DNA from: Henckelia pumila
Lineage: Eukaryota; Streptophyta; Magnoliopsida; Lamiales; Gesneriaceae
Direction of reading: 5' to 3'
Length of the DNA: 64,000 bases
NCBI RefSeq assembly: GCF_033568475.1
Contig: NC_133121.1
Location: 127,504,375-127,568,374 of the forward strand
Each line of letters opens with the position of its first letter. Within the stretch, counting starts at the first letter, position 1. This document shows, one piece after another, positions 34,973 through 45,300 of this stretch. The notes beneath the pieces were generated by a model, which saw nothing but the letters and a program-made list of their open reading frames with translations, was not told the origin of the DNA and made no database searches. A program made the position numbers and the translations under genes.

Positions 34973-35109
34973 TTTACCCAGGTTTGTAGATTAGTTTGTA
35001 GATTAATAAATAGCTATATACTATTTTGTTATGTGAATGTATATGCATGCAATGTGTCTATAATCAAAAGTGGTTATGAATAGATGTTATCGAATTGAAC
35101 ACACACACC

Positions 35110-35169
<60 letters not shown>

Positions 35170-35410
35170 TACCAAAGCTTCTAATACTAAATTAAACATA
35201 TGCTTAATTTTATAAGCCATTAAAATTAATGTTAAAGCAGCAATCTTTTTTTTTTAATATTAACTCAGTTATAACAGTTGAGAGTAAGTTCATCCATGAG
35301 ATTGATTATTTAATATTTTTTAAGGTATCTGTCGTTAAAATTTTTCGTCATATGATAATTATTTAGTACCTTGCAAGATGATGGATTCTTGCCGGAATTT
35401 TATGGTAATA

Positions 35411-35574
35411 CTTCCTTCATCCCATATATATTGTCTTCTTTGGATTTTCACACAGATTAAGAAAAATGTATTGAGAAAGCAAATTTATATAAACTTCATA
35501 TTTTATCCCTATTCAACGTATTAAAAAATGATTGCACAATTTATAAGTAAATATGTGTAAAAAATATTACTAAA
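35411..35574. mobile_element. Stowaway-like MITE, copy A, interrupted
   Basis: The left terminal repeat CTTCCTTCATCCC and about 164 bp of the MITE are present. The element stops at 35574, where the copia LTR starts; the right half is not found on the other side of the copia element. Confidence 0.8.
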
Positions 35575-35789
35575 TGTTACGCCTTAAACGCATATAAATC
35601 TCGGATTATGAGATTAATGTTTTTAATGCATTAACAAGTCTTATTTCTCTATGTTTTGATGATTAACAAAACTAGGTTAAAATGTACTAATATTTACATT
35701 GAGTTTATTACAGAGTTAAAATTTTCAAGATGAATTAAGACTAAATTCATACTCAAGATCATAAACAAAATTCGAAGAAGTATACTGCT

Positions 35790-36240
35790 ACGGGATCGGA
35801 AGCTCCAATTGGAGATCGGAACCTCCGATCATGATCAGAAGCATCTTCGGAAGCTAAGGGTAGATCGGAAGCTCCGATCAGGTTCGGAAGCTCCGATCTA
35901 TTTAAGGAAATTTTATATAGTTCGGAAGGAAGAACAGAAGCTACGAAGAACGAGTTCGGAAGCTCCGATCTATGATCGGAAGGTCCGATCATTTTCTAAA
36001 GATTATTATATTGTTCGGAAGCAGATCGGAGGCAACGAAGTGAAGCAGTTCGGAAGCACCGAAAGTGATCGGACGTTCCGATCTTGAGCGGCCGCCTGAT
36101 AATCTTGTCCGGAAGACTTTTGCCCGACAACACAATTAATGCGCCGATCGGAAGCTCCGAAGGGGATCGGTCGTTCCGATCCAGTACACCCGCGTGTCTC
36201 AGAATTCAAATTTCGGAAGCTCCGATGCAGGGATCGGATG
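35790..36240. repeat. GATCGGAAGCTCCGATC dyad array in copia LTR
   Basis: At least a dozen full or half copies of a 17-nt palindrome-like unit GATCGGAANNTCCGATC occur, often as adjacent pairs (for example near 35868 and 35886, 35957 and 35976, 36140 and 36163). Half sites TTCGGAAGCTCCGATC are mixed in. A similar array with GATCGGATCCACCGATC units is at 42087-42245 near the element's 3' end. Confidence 0.85.
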
Positions 36241-36431
36241 TAACGTCCCACTGTATCAAGACGGGTCTTTCCAGCGTGCTTATGTCCTCACTCACACGCA
36301 CCCTGAGAACACCCGCGTGTCTCAGAATTCAAATTTCGGAAGCTCCGATGCAGGGATCGGATGTAACGTCCCACTGTATCAAGACGGGTCTTTCCAGCGT
36401 GCTTATGTCCTCACTCACACGCACCCTGAGA
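36186..36431 (+). repeat. 123-bp tandem duplication across the Cassandra left border
   Basis: Two adjacent copies (36186-36308, 36309-36431) each start ACACCCGCGTGTCTCAG (copia LTR), pass through the GATCGGA|TGTAACG border and end in the Cassandra LTR (CACGCACCCTGAGA). The duplication therefore happened after the Cassandra insertion. Confidence 0.9.
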
Positions 36432-36510
36432 AACTTCCCAGGGGTCACCCATCCTAAAATTGCCCCAAGTTAAGCACGCTTAACTTTGGAGTTCTTATGT
36501 GATGAGCTAC
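36424..36510 (-). other. 5S rRNA-derived segment in Cassandra 3' LTR
   Basis: The minus strand reads AGAACTCCAAAGTTAAGCG, then TGCTT, and later AGGATGGGTGACCCCTGGGA, matching the 3' half of plant 5S rRNA including the internal Pol III promoter regions (A-box AGTTAAGCGTGCTT, C-box around GGATGGGTGACC). An insertion-like AACTTGGGGCAATTTT replaces the usual GGGCGAGAGTAGTAC. It is not a ribosomal gene. Confidence 0.85.
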
Positions 36511-36870
36511 CGAAAAGAAGATGCACCTTCTTGATATGAGTAGTACATATGAAATCTTTTAAGCTCTCCTCAACTATGCAGTCCCATACCTACACAGTCT
36601 CAGAATCCCCTCTCATTCCGGCAAGATCGGTTCATTCATGTCTCCCTCCGCCTAGAAGCCTTTCAGGAGCCGCTCATTGTCCGTGCAACCTCTTGGCACC
36701 GGCGATCACTCCCCGCCTCTTCAGCCCCGGGCGTCACATGCCTACCAGCTTCCGCTTGGTTCGTCCCCGAACCATACCGTACTAAGAGAGGTCGTCTCTG
36801 ATACCATTTGTAATGTCCCACTGTATCAAGACGGGTCTTTCCAGCGTGCTTATGTCCTCACTCACACGCA

Positions 36871-36960
36871 CCCTGAGAAACTTCCCAGGGGGTCACCCAT
36901 CCTAAAATTTCCCCAAGTCAAGCACGCTTAACTTTGGAATTCTTATGTGATGAGCTACCG
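36871..36960 (-). other. 5S rRNA-derived segment in Cassandra 5' LTR
   Basis: Same 5S-like segment as in the other LTR with a few changes (AATTCC for AACTCC, TTGACTTGGGG for TTAACTTGGGG in the region between the boxes). The C-box GGATGGGTGACC is intact, with one more C following. Confidence 0.85.
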
Positions 36961-37805
36961 AAAAGAAGATGTACCTTCTTGATATGAGTAGTACATATGA
37001 AATCTTTTAAGCTCTCCTCAACTATGCAGTCTCATACCTACACAGTCTCAGAATCCCCTCTCATTTCGGAAGGATCGGTTCATTCATGTCTCCCTCCGCC
37101 TAGAAGCCTTTCAGGAGCCGCTCATTGTCTGTGCAACCTCTTGGCACCGGCGATCACTCCCCGCCTCTTCAGCCCCGGGCGTCACATCGAAAGTTCCGAT
37201 CGATGCCAAATTTTCAGCTATAAAAGGAGGCATTCCGAGGCCATTCAATCCATCCCACAATCTTCAAGTTATTCAATCCTCTCAAGCTTTATTCAATCCA
37301 TTTGTTGAGCAATTTGTAGCCCCTTTTGAGTGTTCAAAATATATTCTCATATCGAGTTGTATACGGGGTTGTAAAATCGAGGGTTGTTAGTTTGTGCGTT
37401 GGGTACTCGGTTTTGTAAACACTTGTGTGTGAAGCCAAGTGTATTTTACGAGTGTTGAGGCTATCCTTGGAGCCCTTAAGGCCAAGAGTGTTGAGTTGTA
37501 TCGGCGCGGTGATCGTGTCAAGTTGTAAGGCTATTCTTGAAGCCATCAAGGCCAAGACGTTTGAAGTGCTAGTGGATCCTTGGTTAATCGACTTAACCAA
37601 GAAGGGGAGACGTAGACGATTTATCGTCGAACTTTCATAAACATCTCTTATCTCTTTTACTGCTTTATTTACTTACGCATTTATTTATCGCACTTATTAT
37701 TTGATTGCTTTAAGTCTTCTGCTTGCGTACTTGCATAATCGCTTTAAATTGCTAAAGTTTCCAATAGAACCTAAATCCCCCCCCCCCCCATTAGGTTCTA
37801 ACAAG

Positions 37806-37817
37806 TGGTATCAGAGC
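37806..37817 (+). promoter_or_regulatory. Copia primer-binding site (tRNA-iMet)
   Basis: TGGTATCAGAGC, two nt after the LTR end, is complementary to the 3' end of initiator methionine tRNA, the normal primer for copia elements. Confidence 0.9.
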
Positions 37818-37850
37818 CACCTTTTTACAAAATATTTTCAAAAAGGCTCT

Positions 37851-38558
37851 ATGGCAAATCTAGCGAGCGACTATGCTCAAGGGCAATCAACAAATCGTCC
37901 TCCTCTTTTCAATGGCATAAACTACGGGTATTGGAAAAACCGAATGTCCCTATATATCCAATCCGTAGACTATGACCTTTGGAAGGTTACTGTGAAAGGT
38001 CCTTACATACCTCTCAAGAAGAAGATTGACAAGGGAAAGAAGAAAGCACTTCTAGCCACTTGGAGCGATAGCGACGATGACGAGGAGGAAGCCAACATCT
38101 GCCTCATGGCTAAAAGTGATGATATCGTCTCCGACGACGATGACGAGGTACCTTCTTATGATGAACTTCTTCATGCTTATAAACATATGTATGACATGGC
38201 TAAATCTCTTAGAAAAGAAAATAGAAATCTTAAAGTTGAATTAGAATCTAAGGGGCATGAGAACCTAAGATTAAAGGATGACATAGCCCAATTAGAAAAA
38301 TCTTTTGATAAATTCAATATTAGTAGTAACAATTTGAATAATTTACTAAGTATGCAAAAATGTAGTTTTGATAAGGGTGGAATAGGATATGGTAAGAAAA
38401 CAATAGACTTCACTAGTTTAATTGCTAAAGCAAAAATGAGATCACCCCCAACATGTTCTTACTGTTGTAAATTAGGACATGTTAGACATAAATGTAGATC
38501 CTTAAGATTTCAATATAATCAAAAGAGTTATATGAAATGGAGGCCTAAGAGTTCTTAA
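37851..38558 (+). CDS. Copia gag with internal deletion
   Basis: The likely start is 37851 (MANLASDYAQGQSTNRP), just after the primer site. The N-terminal gag_pre/UBN2 start is normal (PLFNGINYGYWKNRMSLYIQ) but at about residue 60 it jumps to a late region (KGKKKALLATWSDSDDDEEE), so most of the UBN2 domain is gone. An acidic stretch, a coiled-coil-like segment (SLRKENRNLKVELESKG) and a zinc knuckle CSYCCKLGHVRHKC follow. The total is 235 residues, far shorter than usual SIRE gag. Gag makes the particle and binds RNA through the knuckle; the missing domain makes assembly doubtful. Confidence 0.75.
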   Translation: MANLASDYAQGQSTNRPPLFNGINYGYWKNRMSLYIQSVDYDLWKVTVKGPYIPLKKKIDKGKKKALLATWSDSDDDEEEANICLMAKSDDIVSDDDDEVPSYDELLHAYKHMYDMAKSLRKENRNLKVELESKGHENLRLKDDIAQLEKSFDKFNISSNNLNNLLSMQKCSFDKGGIGYGKKTIDFTSLIAKAKMRSPPTCSYCCKLGHVRHKCRSLRFQYNQKSYMKWRPKSS

Positions 38559-38839
38559 CAACTCATCAGTTGACATTATGAGATCATGATCTAAGGGAGT
38601 TCATCATAGACCGGTTTAAATTGCCTTGATGCGACTGGTCTTCCTGATGAACGCTGCTCTGTCCAAGAAAATAGGTTTTTAAAGAGGCATAGCCCTACCT
38701 ACTACTGGGAGCACTCTTAGAAAGTGGCGATGATGTTGCTATGAGAGACTGAACTCTAAGAAGTCTATTTTGTATCTCTCTTTTCTAAAACTGTGGACCC
38801 AAAAGAACTAAAGGGTACCAAAATAAATCTTTTGTAGGG

Positions 38840-40685
38840 AGATAGGAAAAATGTTCTCCCTAGCATATGGTATCTAGACAGTGGATGTTCTAGACATATG
38901 ACGGGAAACGAGGAGCTTCTACAATCCATCAAACCAAAGGAAAAGGGAATTGTCACCTTTGGAGACAACAGCAAAGGAGTTGTCGAAGGAATCGGCTCAA
39001 TAGGTATATCTGAATCTTGCTTGATTGATGATGTACTCCTGGTGAATGGGCTTAAACATAATCTACTAAGCATAAGTCAATTGTGCGATAGAGGTTATGA
39101 AGTCAAATTCACTCCCCAACACTGCACCATATCACTCATGACTGACAAATCCATAAATTTCAAAGGTTATATAAGTGAAAACGTATACAAGGTTTCTTTA
39201 AATAATTTATCTTTATCAAATATTAAAAGCCTTGTATCTTTGAATGTTGATGACAACATTCTTTGGCATAGACGACTAGGTCATGTTGGTTCTAGTACCA
39301 TAGAAAAACTTTTTAAACTTGATTTAGTTGTTGGTATGCCAAAACTCAATTTAAAATTAGATTCTATTTGTGATGCGTGTCAACTTGGCAAACACACAAG
39401 GGAATCTTTTAAAAGCAAAAATTTTATATCAACTTCTATGCCCCTTGAACTTCTTCACCTAGATCTATGTGGTCCCTCGAGGAACGCTAGCCTAGGAGGG
39501 AAGCTTTATGCATTTGTCATTGTAGATGATTTTTCACGTTACACGTGGACATTGTTTTTAGCCCACAAAAATGATGCCTTTGATTATTTTAAAACTTTTG
39601 TGAAACGTGTTGAGAATGAGAAAAATCTTTCAATAAAACAGATCCGTAGTTACCACGGAACTGAATTTCAAAATGAGAGTTTTTCAAACTTTTGTGAAGA
39701 TAAAGGCATCGGTCATAATTTTTCTTGTCCTAGGACTCCTCAACAAAACGGGGTCATTGAGAGGAAAAATAGGACACTTGTGGAGATTGCGAGGACCATG
39801 ATATGTGAGCATTCTCTACCAAAATATTTTTGGGCTGAAGCAATGAACACTGTCTGTTACATTATCAATCGCGTATCAATAAGGCCAATTCTCAAGAAAA
39901 CTCCATATGAATTATGGAGAGGGAGAAAGCCTAACATTTCATACTTTCGAGCTTTCGGTTCCAAATGCTACATTCATAATAACGGTAAGGACAACCTTGG
40001 AAAATTTGATGCCAAATCCGACAAAGGTATCTTTCTCGGTTATTCTACCTTAAGTAAGGCTTTTAGAGTTTTTAATAAACGCACTTTACTTGTTGAAGAA
40101 TCTATGCATGTAATTTTTGATGAATCTATGTCTACTATTGTTCGCACTAACATTGATGATGTAGAATTACTCGAAGAAGAGTTGGCTTCCTCAAGCCTAA
40201 ATGATATAGATGTTTCCGTTGAGGAAACACCACTTTCGAAGGATTGGACGCTTCACAAAGATCATCCAATAGATCTCATCATTGGAAGTCCTTCGAAGGG
40301 AGTAGCCACTCGCTCTTCTCTTAATAATATTTGCAATCATCTTGCTTTTATTTCGCATGTTGAACCTAAGTGTATTGATGATGCTTTATTAGATGATTCT
40401 TGGATTATTGCTATGCAAGATGAATTAAATGAGTTTAAGCGCAATGATGTTTGGAATCTTGTTCCTAGGCCACATGATAGATCTATCATAGGAACTAAAT
40501 GGGTGTTTAGGAATAAACTTGACGAGCATGGCACTATCACTAGAAATAAAGCTAGGCTTGTAACGAAAGGATATAGTCAAGAAGAAGGCATAGATTATGA
40601 TGAAACTTATGCGCCTGTTGCTAGACTAGAATCTATTCGCATGCTACTTGCTTTTGCTTGCTCTAGAAATTTTAAACTATTTTAA
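38840..40685 (+). pseudogene. Copia pol part 1: protease, integrase, RT start
   Basis: After a stop near 38838 the frame reads WYLDSGCSRHMTG (protease active site DSG, about 38870-38905), the integrase zinc domain LWHRRLGHVG ... CDACQLGKH, then the integrase core. Counting from the Met at 38898, catalytic residues are D189 (LHLDLCGP), position 252 (RSYHGTEF, where family members have Asp but here Tyr, codon TAC at 39651) and E288 (NGVIERKN, codon 39759). The RT start (WNLVPRPHDRSIIGTKWVFRNK) follows. The frame stops at 40683-40685 (TAA) directly before MDVKSAFLNG, where a glutamine codon is expected. Integrase is probably dead. Confidence 0.85.
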
Positions 40686-41885
40686 ATGGATGTCAAAAGT
40701 GCTTTTCTTAATGGTGAATTGAAAGAGGAGGTTTATATTGAACAACCTGATGGCTTTGTTGATACTGCTTTGCCTGATCATGTGTATAGACTAAACAAAG
40801 CATTGTATGGGTTGAAACAAGCTCCTCGAGCTTGGTATGATAAACTGTCTACTTTCTTGCTTTCAAATGGTTTTTCAAGAGGAAAGATCGACATTACCTT
40901 ATTTACCAAGAATGTCAAAAATGATCTTCTGATTGTGCAAATTTATGTTGATGACATAATTTTTGGTTCTACTAATGAAACTCTTTGTCAAGAATTCTCT
41001 AAGTTGATGCAGGAACACTTCGAGATGAGTATGATGGGGGAACTTAACTATTTCCTCGAATTACAAATCAAACAGTGCAAGGATGGGTTCTTTGTGAACC
41101 AAAGCAAATACATCAAGGAGATTCTAAAGAAGTTTGGAATGGAGAACACAAAATCTTCATCTACACCGATGAGCACATCAATCAGACTCGACAAGGATGA
41201 AAATGGTAAATCTGTAGATCAATCTTCCTTTCGTAGTATGATTGGCTCCTTACTTTATGCTACTGCTAATAGACCGGACATTATGTTTAGTGTTTGCTTG
41301 TGTGCACGATTTCAATCATGTCCAAAGGAATCACATTTGTTCGCCTTAAAACGCATTTTCAAATATCTTTCAAATACTCCAAATCTCGGCTTGTGGTATT
41401 CGAAAAATTCTTTCTTTGATTTAAAAGCATATTGTGATGCCGACTTTGGTGGATATAAGGTGGACCGTAAAAGAACTAGTGGAACCTGTTTCTTTTTAGG
41501 AAACTGTTTTGTTTCTTGGTTTTCCAAAAAGCAAAACTGTGTTGCGTTATCAATGACCGAAGCCGAATATATGGCTGCTGGTAGTTGTTGTGCGCAAATT
41601 CTTTGGATGAAGCATCAATTGCTCGACTATGGCGTCTCTTTTTCAAAAATTCCTATTTTCAGTGACAACACTAGCGCCATATGTCTAACAAAGAATCCGA
41701 TTCAACATTCGCGCACCAAACATATTGACATTCGTCATCATTTTATTCGTGACCACATCGAACGAAATGAAGTTGAACTTCAATATGTTGACACAACTAA
41801 TCAAATTGCTGATATTTTTACAAAACCACTAGATGAAAATACTTTTATTCGTTTGCGTGGTGAACTTGGCATGATTGAGTTGTAA
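40686..41885 (+). pseudogene. Copia pol part 2: reverse transcriptase and RNase H
   Basis: This continues in the same frame as the preceding segment after the TAA. It shows MDVKSAFLNGELKEEVYIEQP, YGLKQAPRAWYDKL and the catalytic RT motif IYVDDIIFGS, then RNase H with YCDADFGG, SMTEAEYMA and ISDN-type IFSDNTSAI, ending QIADIFTKPLDENTF ... GMIEL and TAA at 41883. In living copia elements RT and RNase H copy the RNA into DNA. This half is open for 400 codons and its motifs are intact. Confidence 0.85.
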
Positions 41886-42280
41886 TCACTTGTAGGCATA
41901 AATTAAATTTAATGTCATATTAAGGGGGAGCTTAATATTAAATTCGAGCAAATTAATTTTTGGATAATACAAATCAATTGTATTTATTCAAAATTAAGAA
42001 GCTCACATTTTTATGTGAATTATTTGCTTAAATGTTAAATAAATTAATTTTTAAAGAGTCGAAATCTTGCTTTCTTCCTAAGGCAGATCGGAATCACCGA
42101 TCCAGATCGGATCCACTGATCCAGATCGGATCCACCGATCCAGATCGGAACGTCCGATCTGAATCCCACCACTTTTCATCTTGCGCGGTAAATTTTCCCT
42201 CCAAGACGAGGATAGGAACCACCGATCACGATCGGAAGGTCCGATCCCCATCTGATCCGGCTTTTCAAATTACTTTTATT
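41886..42280 (+). other. Copia 3' region with polypurine tract and dyads, truncated
   Basis: A purine tract AAGGGGGAGC is at about 41921-41930. The following AT-rich 150 bp does not match the start of the 5' LTR. GATCGGATCCACCGATC-type dyads lie at 42087-42245. At about 42280 the sequence joins the intron of gene copy B (TTATTATTGAAGACC), matching 24077 onward. Confidence 0.7.
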
Positions 42281-42344
42281 TATTATTGAAGACCGTGTTA
42301 AAATTGAATGTCAGAGACTAAAGTTTGGTTAAACTTGTTGACAG

Positions 42345-45300
42345 ATGTGTGATGAATGTATTGCCGAAGTCAAACATGAAATTGTGGACGAAGGAAGTGA
42401 TACTGAGTTTCAGCCGGAAATGCCGGTTGGTGGAGGGAGCACACACATAAATGCAGACAAAAATGCCACTCTGAGAAATCTGGCGGAAATAGCATTGGAA
42501 TTTTACAATGACACCAAAGTTAGAAAAGTTATTTGATATATCTACATATCATTATCACTGCTATTATTATTTTTTTAACATTCTGTTCTGCATTTTTCAG
42601 TCCAAGAAGTTCAAGCTTGTGAAGGTTTGTAAGGTCAACACTATTGCATTTAGATATAGCGGGGTGACTTTCAGGGCACGAGAAGATGGAAGTGAGGAGT
42701 CTCCTCTTTTTCGAGCTGTTGTCTTTTTGTGTAAGCCCTTGTTTTGTGAAATAAAGGTACCATATTCTTCTCATTCTCGACCTCAATTTATTTATTTTAA
42801 TTGCAACTATTTTCTAGTTGAATGAGGAATTAAGTTAAGAATTTTGGAGTAGACTCTGAATATGCAATTGCGAATGACCATAATTGTATCACCAGAAGTC
42901 CAACATTTTGTCAGCGAAGAAGTTTAGCAGTTGGTGTTTGTTGTTTTTTAGGAGGATAATGAAGTCACACTTCTGCCCAATGACGATGATTATGCTGGTC
43001 CAAAGCGAGCATGTGAAATTGAAGATTTCCCCCTTTCCATTTGGTAAGATATCTCGAAAAATTATATTAAATACCTTTCCGCTTATAAATTTTCACTTCT
43101 TGTGAATTTTTAAGGTGGTCGTAGTCGTGAAGGAAGGGATCTAATTATGTTATTCATTACTATATTATGTGATAGTTGGACGCGATAATTTTGAAACATT
43201 ATCCTATTCAGTCTTGAGGATATTGCTTGTGATGGCACTGATTCCGACAGCGCTACCGGTTATATTTATGTGATTCCTTACCTCAATGAGACAATGCTAG
43301 ATGTTCCGTGAGCATTTTATTCCTCTGTATGTCCTGCACTTGGTTATTCTTTTCTAAATCATTAGATATGATGTGTCTCGATTTATTGAACAGCCTTCTT
43401 TCAAATGAGATACGTTTTATGGTTTGGAGACGTTTTTCATGCTTATAAAGTAATTTTCTTATGAATATTTATTTGTTGAAATTTAATGGTTCAACACAAA
43501 TCTTTAAACCATACAACTCAAACACCACATTTTACTATTCGATTGCTTTACCTAGCACGCATAATCAACAATCTCCCTCTCAATAATTGCATTCGCTGCA
43601 ATCAACGAGAATCATACTCGTCGCTCTATAAAAAACTATAGTCATTTGTAACATTGCAACTCATATTTCTTTATATATTGAAACTGAGAAAAAGAAAATG
43701 TGAATACAAATTGAATTTAAATTATTCAAATACAGATTTGTGGTTGCAATCTCTAAATGGTCTCTTGCTTCTTCTCTACTAAGGAAATTTCTTGATGATA
43801 TCACTTACATACTCTTTAATTATATAAAGTAAAATTAGTTTCCAAGGATATCATTATTGAAAGGACTTGAAATCTATTTTATTTAACATTAAATATTGTA
43901 TATTGTATACATATGAAAGAGGTGGATTTAAAACATATGATCATATTTATCTAAGCAACAAAAACAAGTTTAAATACTTTTGAAATTTATTTCTATGAAA
44001 TCCTTCCATCAGAGCACATCCTTGCATCTTTAGTTGATCTTTTAGAATTTTCTTTTTTTTTTTGGAAATCTAAGAATGAAAAGGTTGATATATTGTATTA
44101 TTGTTGATAAACATTGTTTCAGTTTTGATATATTAATCGGCGCTTAAGTACCTTGTATATGTGTGTGCGTGAGAGAGAGAGATTTTGGGCGATTGTTTGA
44201 GTTTGTATACTGAGGATCAGTGGTTCTTTATTGACTTCTGATTTGGTGTTAGTCTAAAACGTGCAGCGCTGTAGAGCCCGGTGAAAAAAAATCCGATGAT
44301 GATTCAAAGTATCCTGAAGGAATGAGGCATTATCTTCTTTCTTTCTCTGATCTTTTAGATTTTTTCCCTTATTTTATTATTTTATTTTGAAATCAAAGAA
44401 TAAAAAGGTTGATATACATTTGATACATAAATATTGTTTTGGTTTTGATGTCGTATTAATCGGCGTTTAAATTACCCCATATATGTGTGTGTGTGTGTGA
44501 TTGGTTGAGTAATCCTTTAAGGATCGGTGATTGTTCATTGTCTTATGATCTCGTGTTAATCTTAAACATGCAGCGCTATGGCGTACATGATACAATCCTA
44601 CTATGATTCAAAGTATCCTAAAAATACGAGGTACTCACGTGTTTCTCTCTCTCTCTCTCTCTGATTTTTTAGATTTCTTCTTATTTTGTTGGGAAATCAG
44701 AGAATGGAAAGGTTGATATACATTTGAAATGTGTTGTTTTTGTTTTGATGTCTCATTGGTCGGTGTTTGCATCACCTTTTATATATGTGTGTGTGTGGGC
44801 GATTGGTTGAGTTTGTAAACTGAGGATCGATGATTGTTTATTGTTATATGATTTTGTGTTAATAAAAAATGTACAGCGCTGTAGAGCCCAGCGACATAAA
44901 ATCCCTCAATGATTCAAAGTGTCCTGCAAAAACGAGGTATTATCTTGTTTTCTTTGCTGATTTTTTAGATTTGTTTTTATTTTGCTGGGAAATCAAAGAA
45001 TGAAAAGGTTGATATGTTTGATGCATGTAGTTTGGTTTTGGCGTTGGATTAATCGGCATTTGAACTACTGTTTTTATGTGTGTCTGACTTTGGGTGATTG
45101 GTTGAGTTTGTAAACTGAGGATAAGGGATTCTGCATTGTCTTCTGATTTGATGTTAATCTAAAACTGTGCAGCGCTATAGAGGCCAGGGACATAAAACCC
45201 TACGATGATTCAAAGTATCCTGCACTTTCAAAATCTCATCGAGTCCAGGGGATATCATTGTCTAGGTTGCGGGAAGTACGGGATTTGTTCCTTTATATTT

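Larger units (their letters stand above)
36239..37186 (-). mobile_element. Cassandra TRIM retrotransposon with 5S-like LTRs
   Basis: Two LTRs of about 377 bp (36362-36738 and 36809-37186) flank a tiny internal region of about 70 bp. On the minus strand the right LTR is 5': it ends GGGACATTACA and is followed by the primer site TGGTATCAGAGA (36795-36806 reversed). Flanks tcgga (36234-36238) and tcgaa (37187-37191) are a one-mismatch target duplication inside a GATCGGAAGTTCCGATC unit. No protein is encoded, as expected for a TRIM. The 5S-derived segment in each LTR is the signature of Cassandra. Confidence 0.9.
35575..37803 (+). repeat. 5' LTR of copia element (with nested Cassandra)
   Basis: Starts TGTTACGCC right after ctaaa and ends GGTTCTAACA before the primer site. 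About 950 bp of its 2229 bp belongs to a Cassandra element and a local duplication, giving an original length near 1.3 kb. It holds a long array of GATCGGAA/TTCCGATC dyads (35790-36240 and 37187-37205). A poly-C run (about 37779-37789) sits near its 3' end. Confidence 0.8.
35575..42280 (+). mobile_element. SIRE-like Ty1/copia retrotransposon, 3'-truncated
   Basis: A 5' LTR (35575-37803), tRNA-iMet primer site, short gag, and pol in the order protease-integrase-RT-RNase H identify a Ty1/copia element of SIRE/Maximus type. Pol has one TAA in place of a glutamine codon (40683-40685), an earlier stop before the protease, and an altered catalytic residue in integrase. No matching 3' LTR is present. 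The sequence after the polypurine tract runs to about 42280 and then switches to an intron of gene copy B, so the 3' end was deleted. Confidence 0.85.

Noticed and set aside
35809..36473. Open frames of about 60-130 residues across the dyad array and Cassandra, with repeated SEAP and DRK-type peptides
   Set aside because: These are translations of the GATCGGAAGCTCCGATC repeats and of a duplicated LTR border in several frames.
36424..36960. 5S rRNA gene
   Set aside because: Only the 3' half resembles 5S, with replacements in the middle, and it sits inside paired LTRs with a primer site. It is a Cassandra element, not a ribosomal gene.
41886..42280. 3' LTR of the copia element
   Set aside because: It has similar dyads but its start does not match the 5' LTR (TGTTACGCC), and it ends at a duplication breakpoint. 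It is better read as a truncated 3' internal region.
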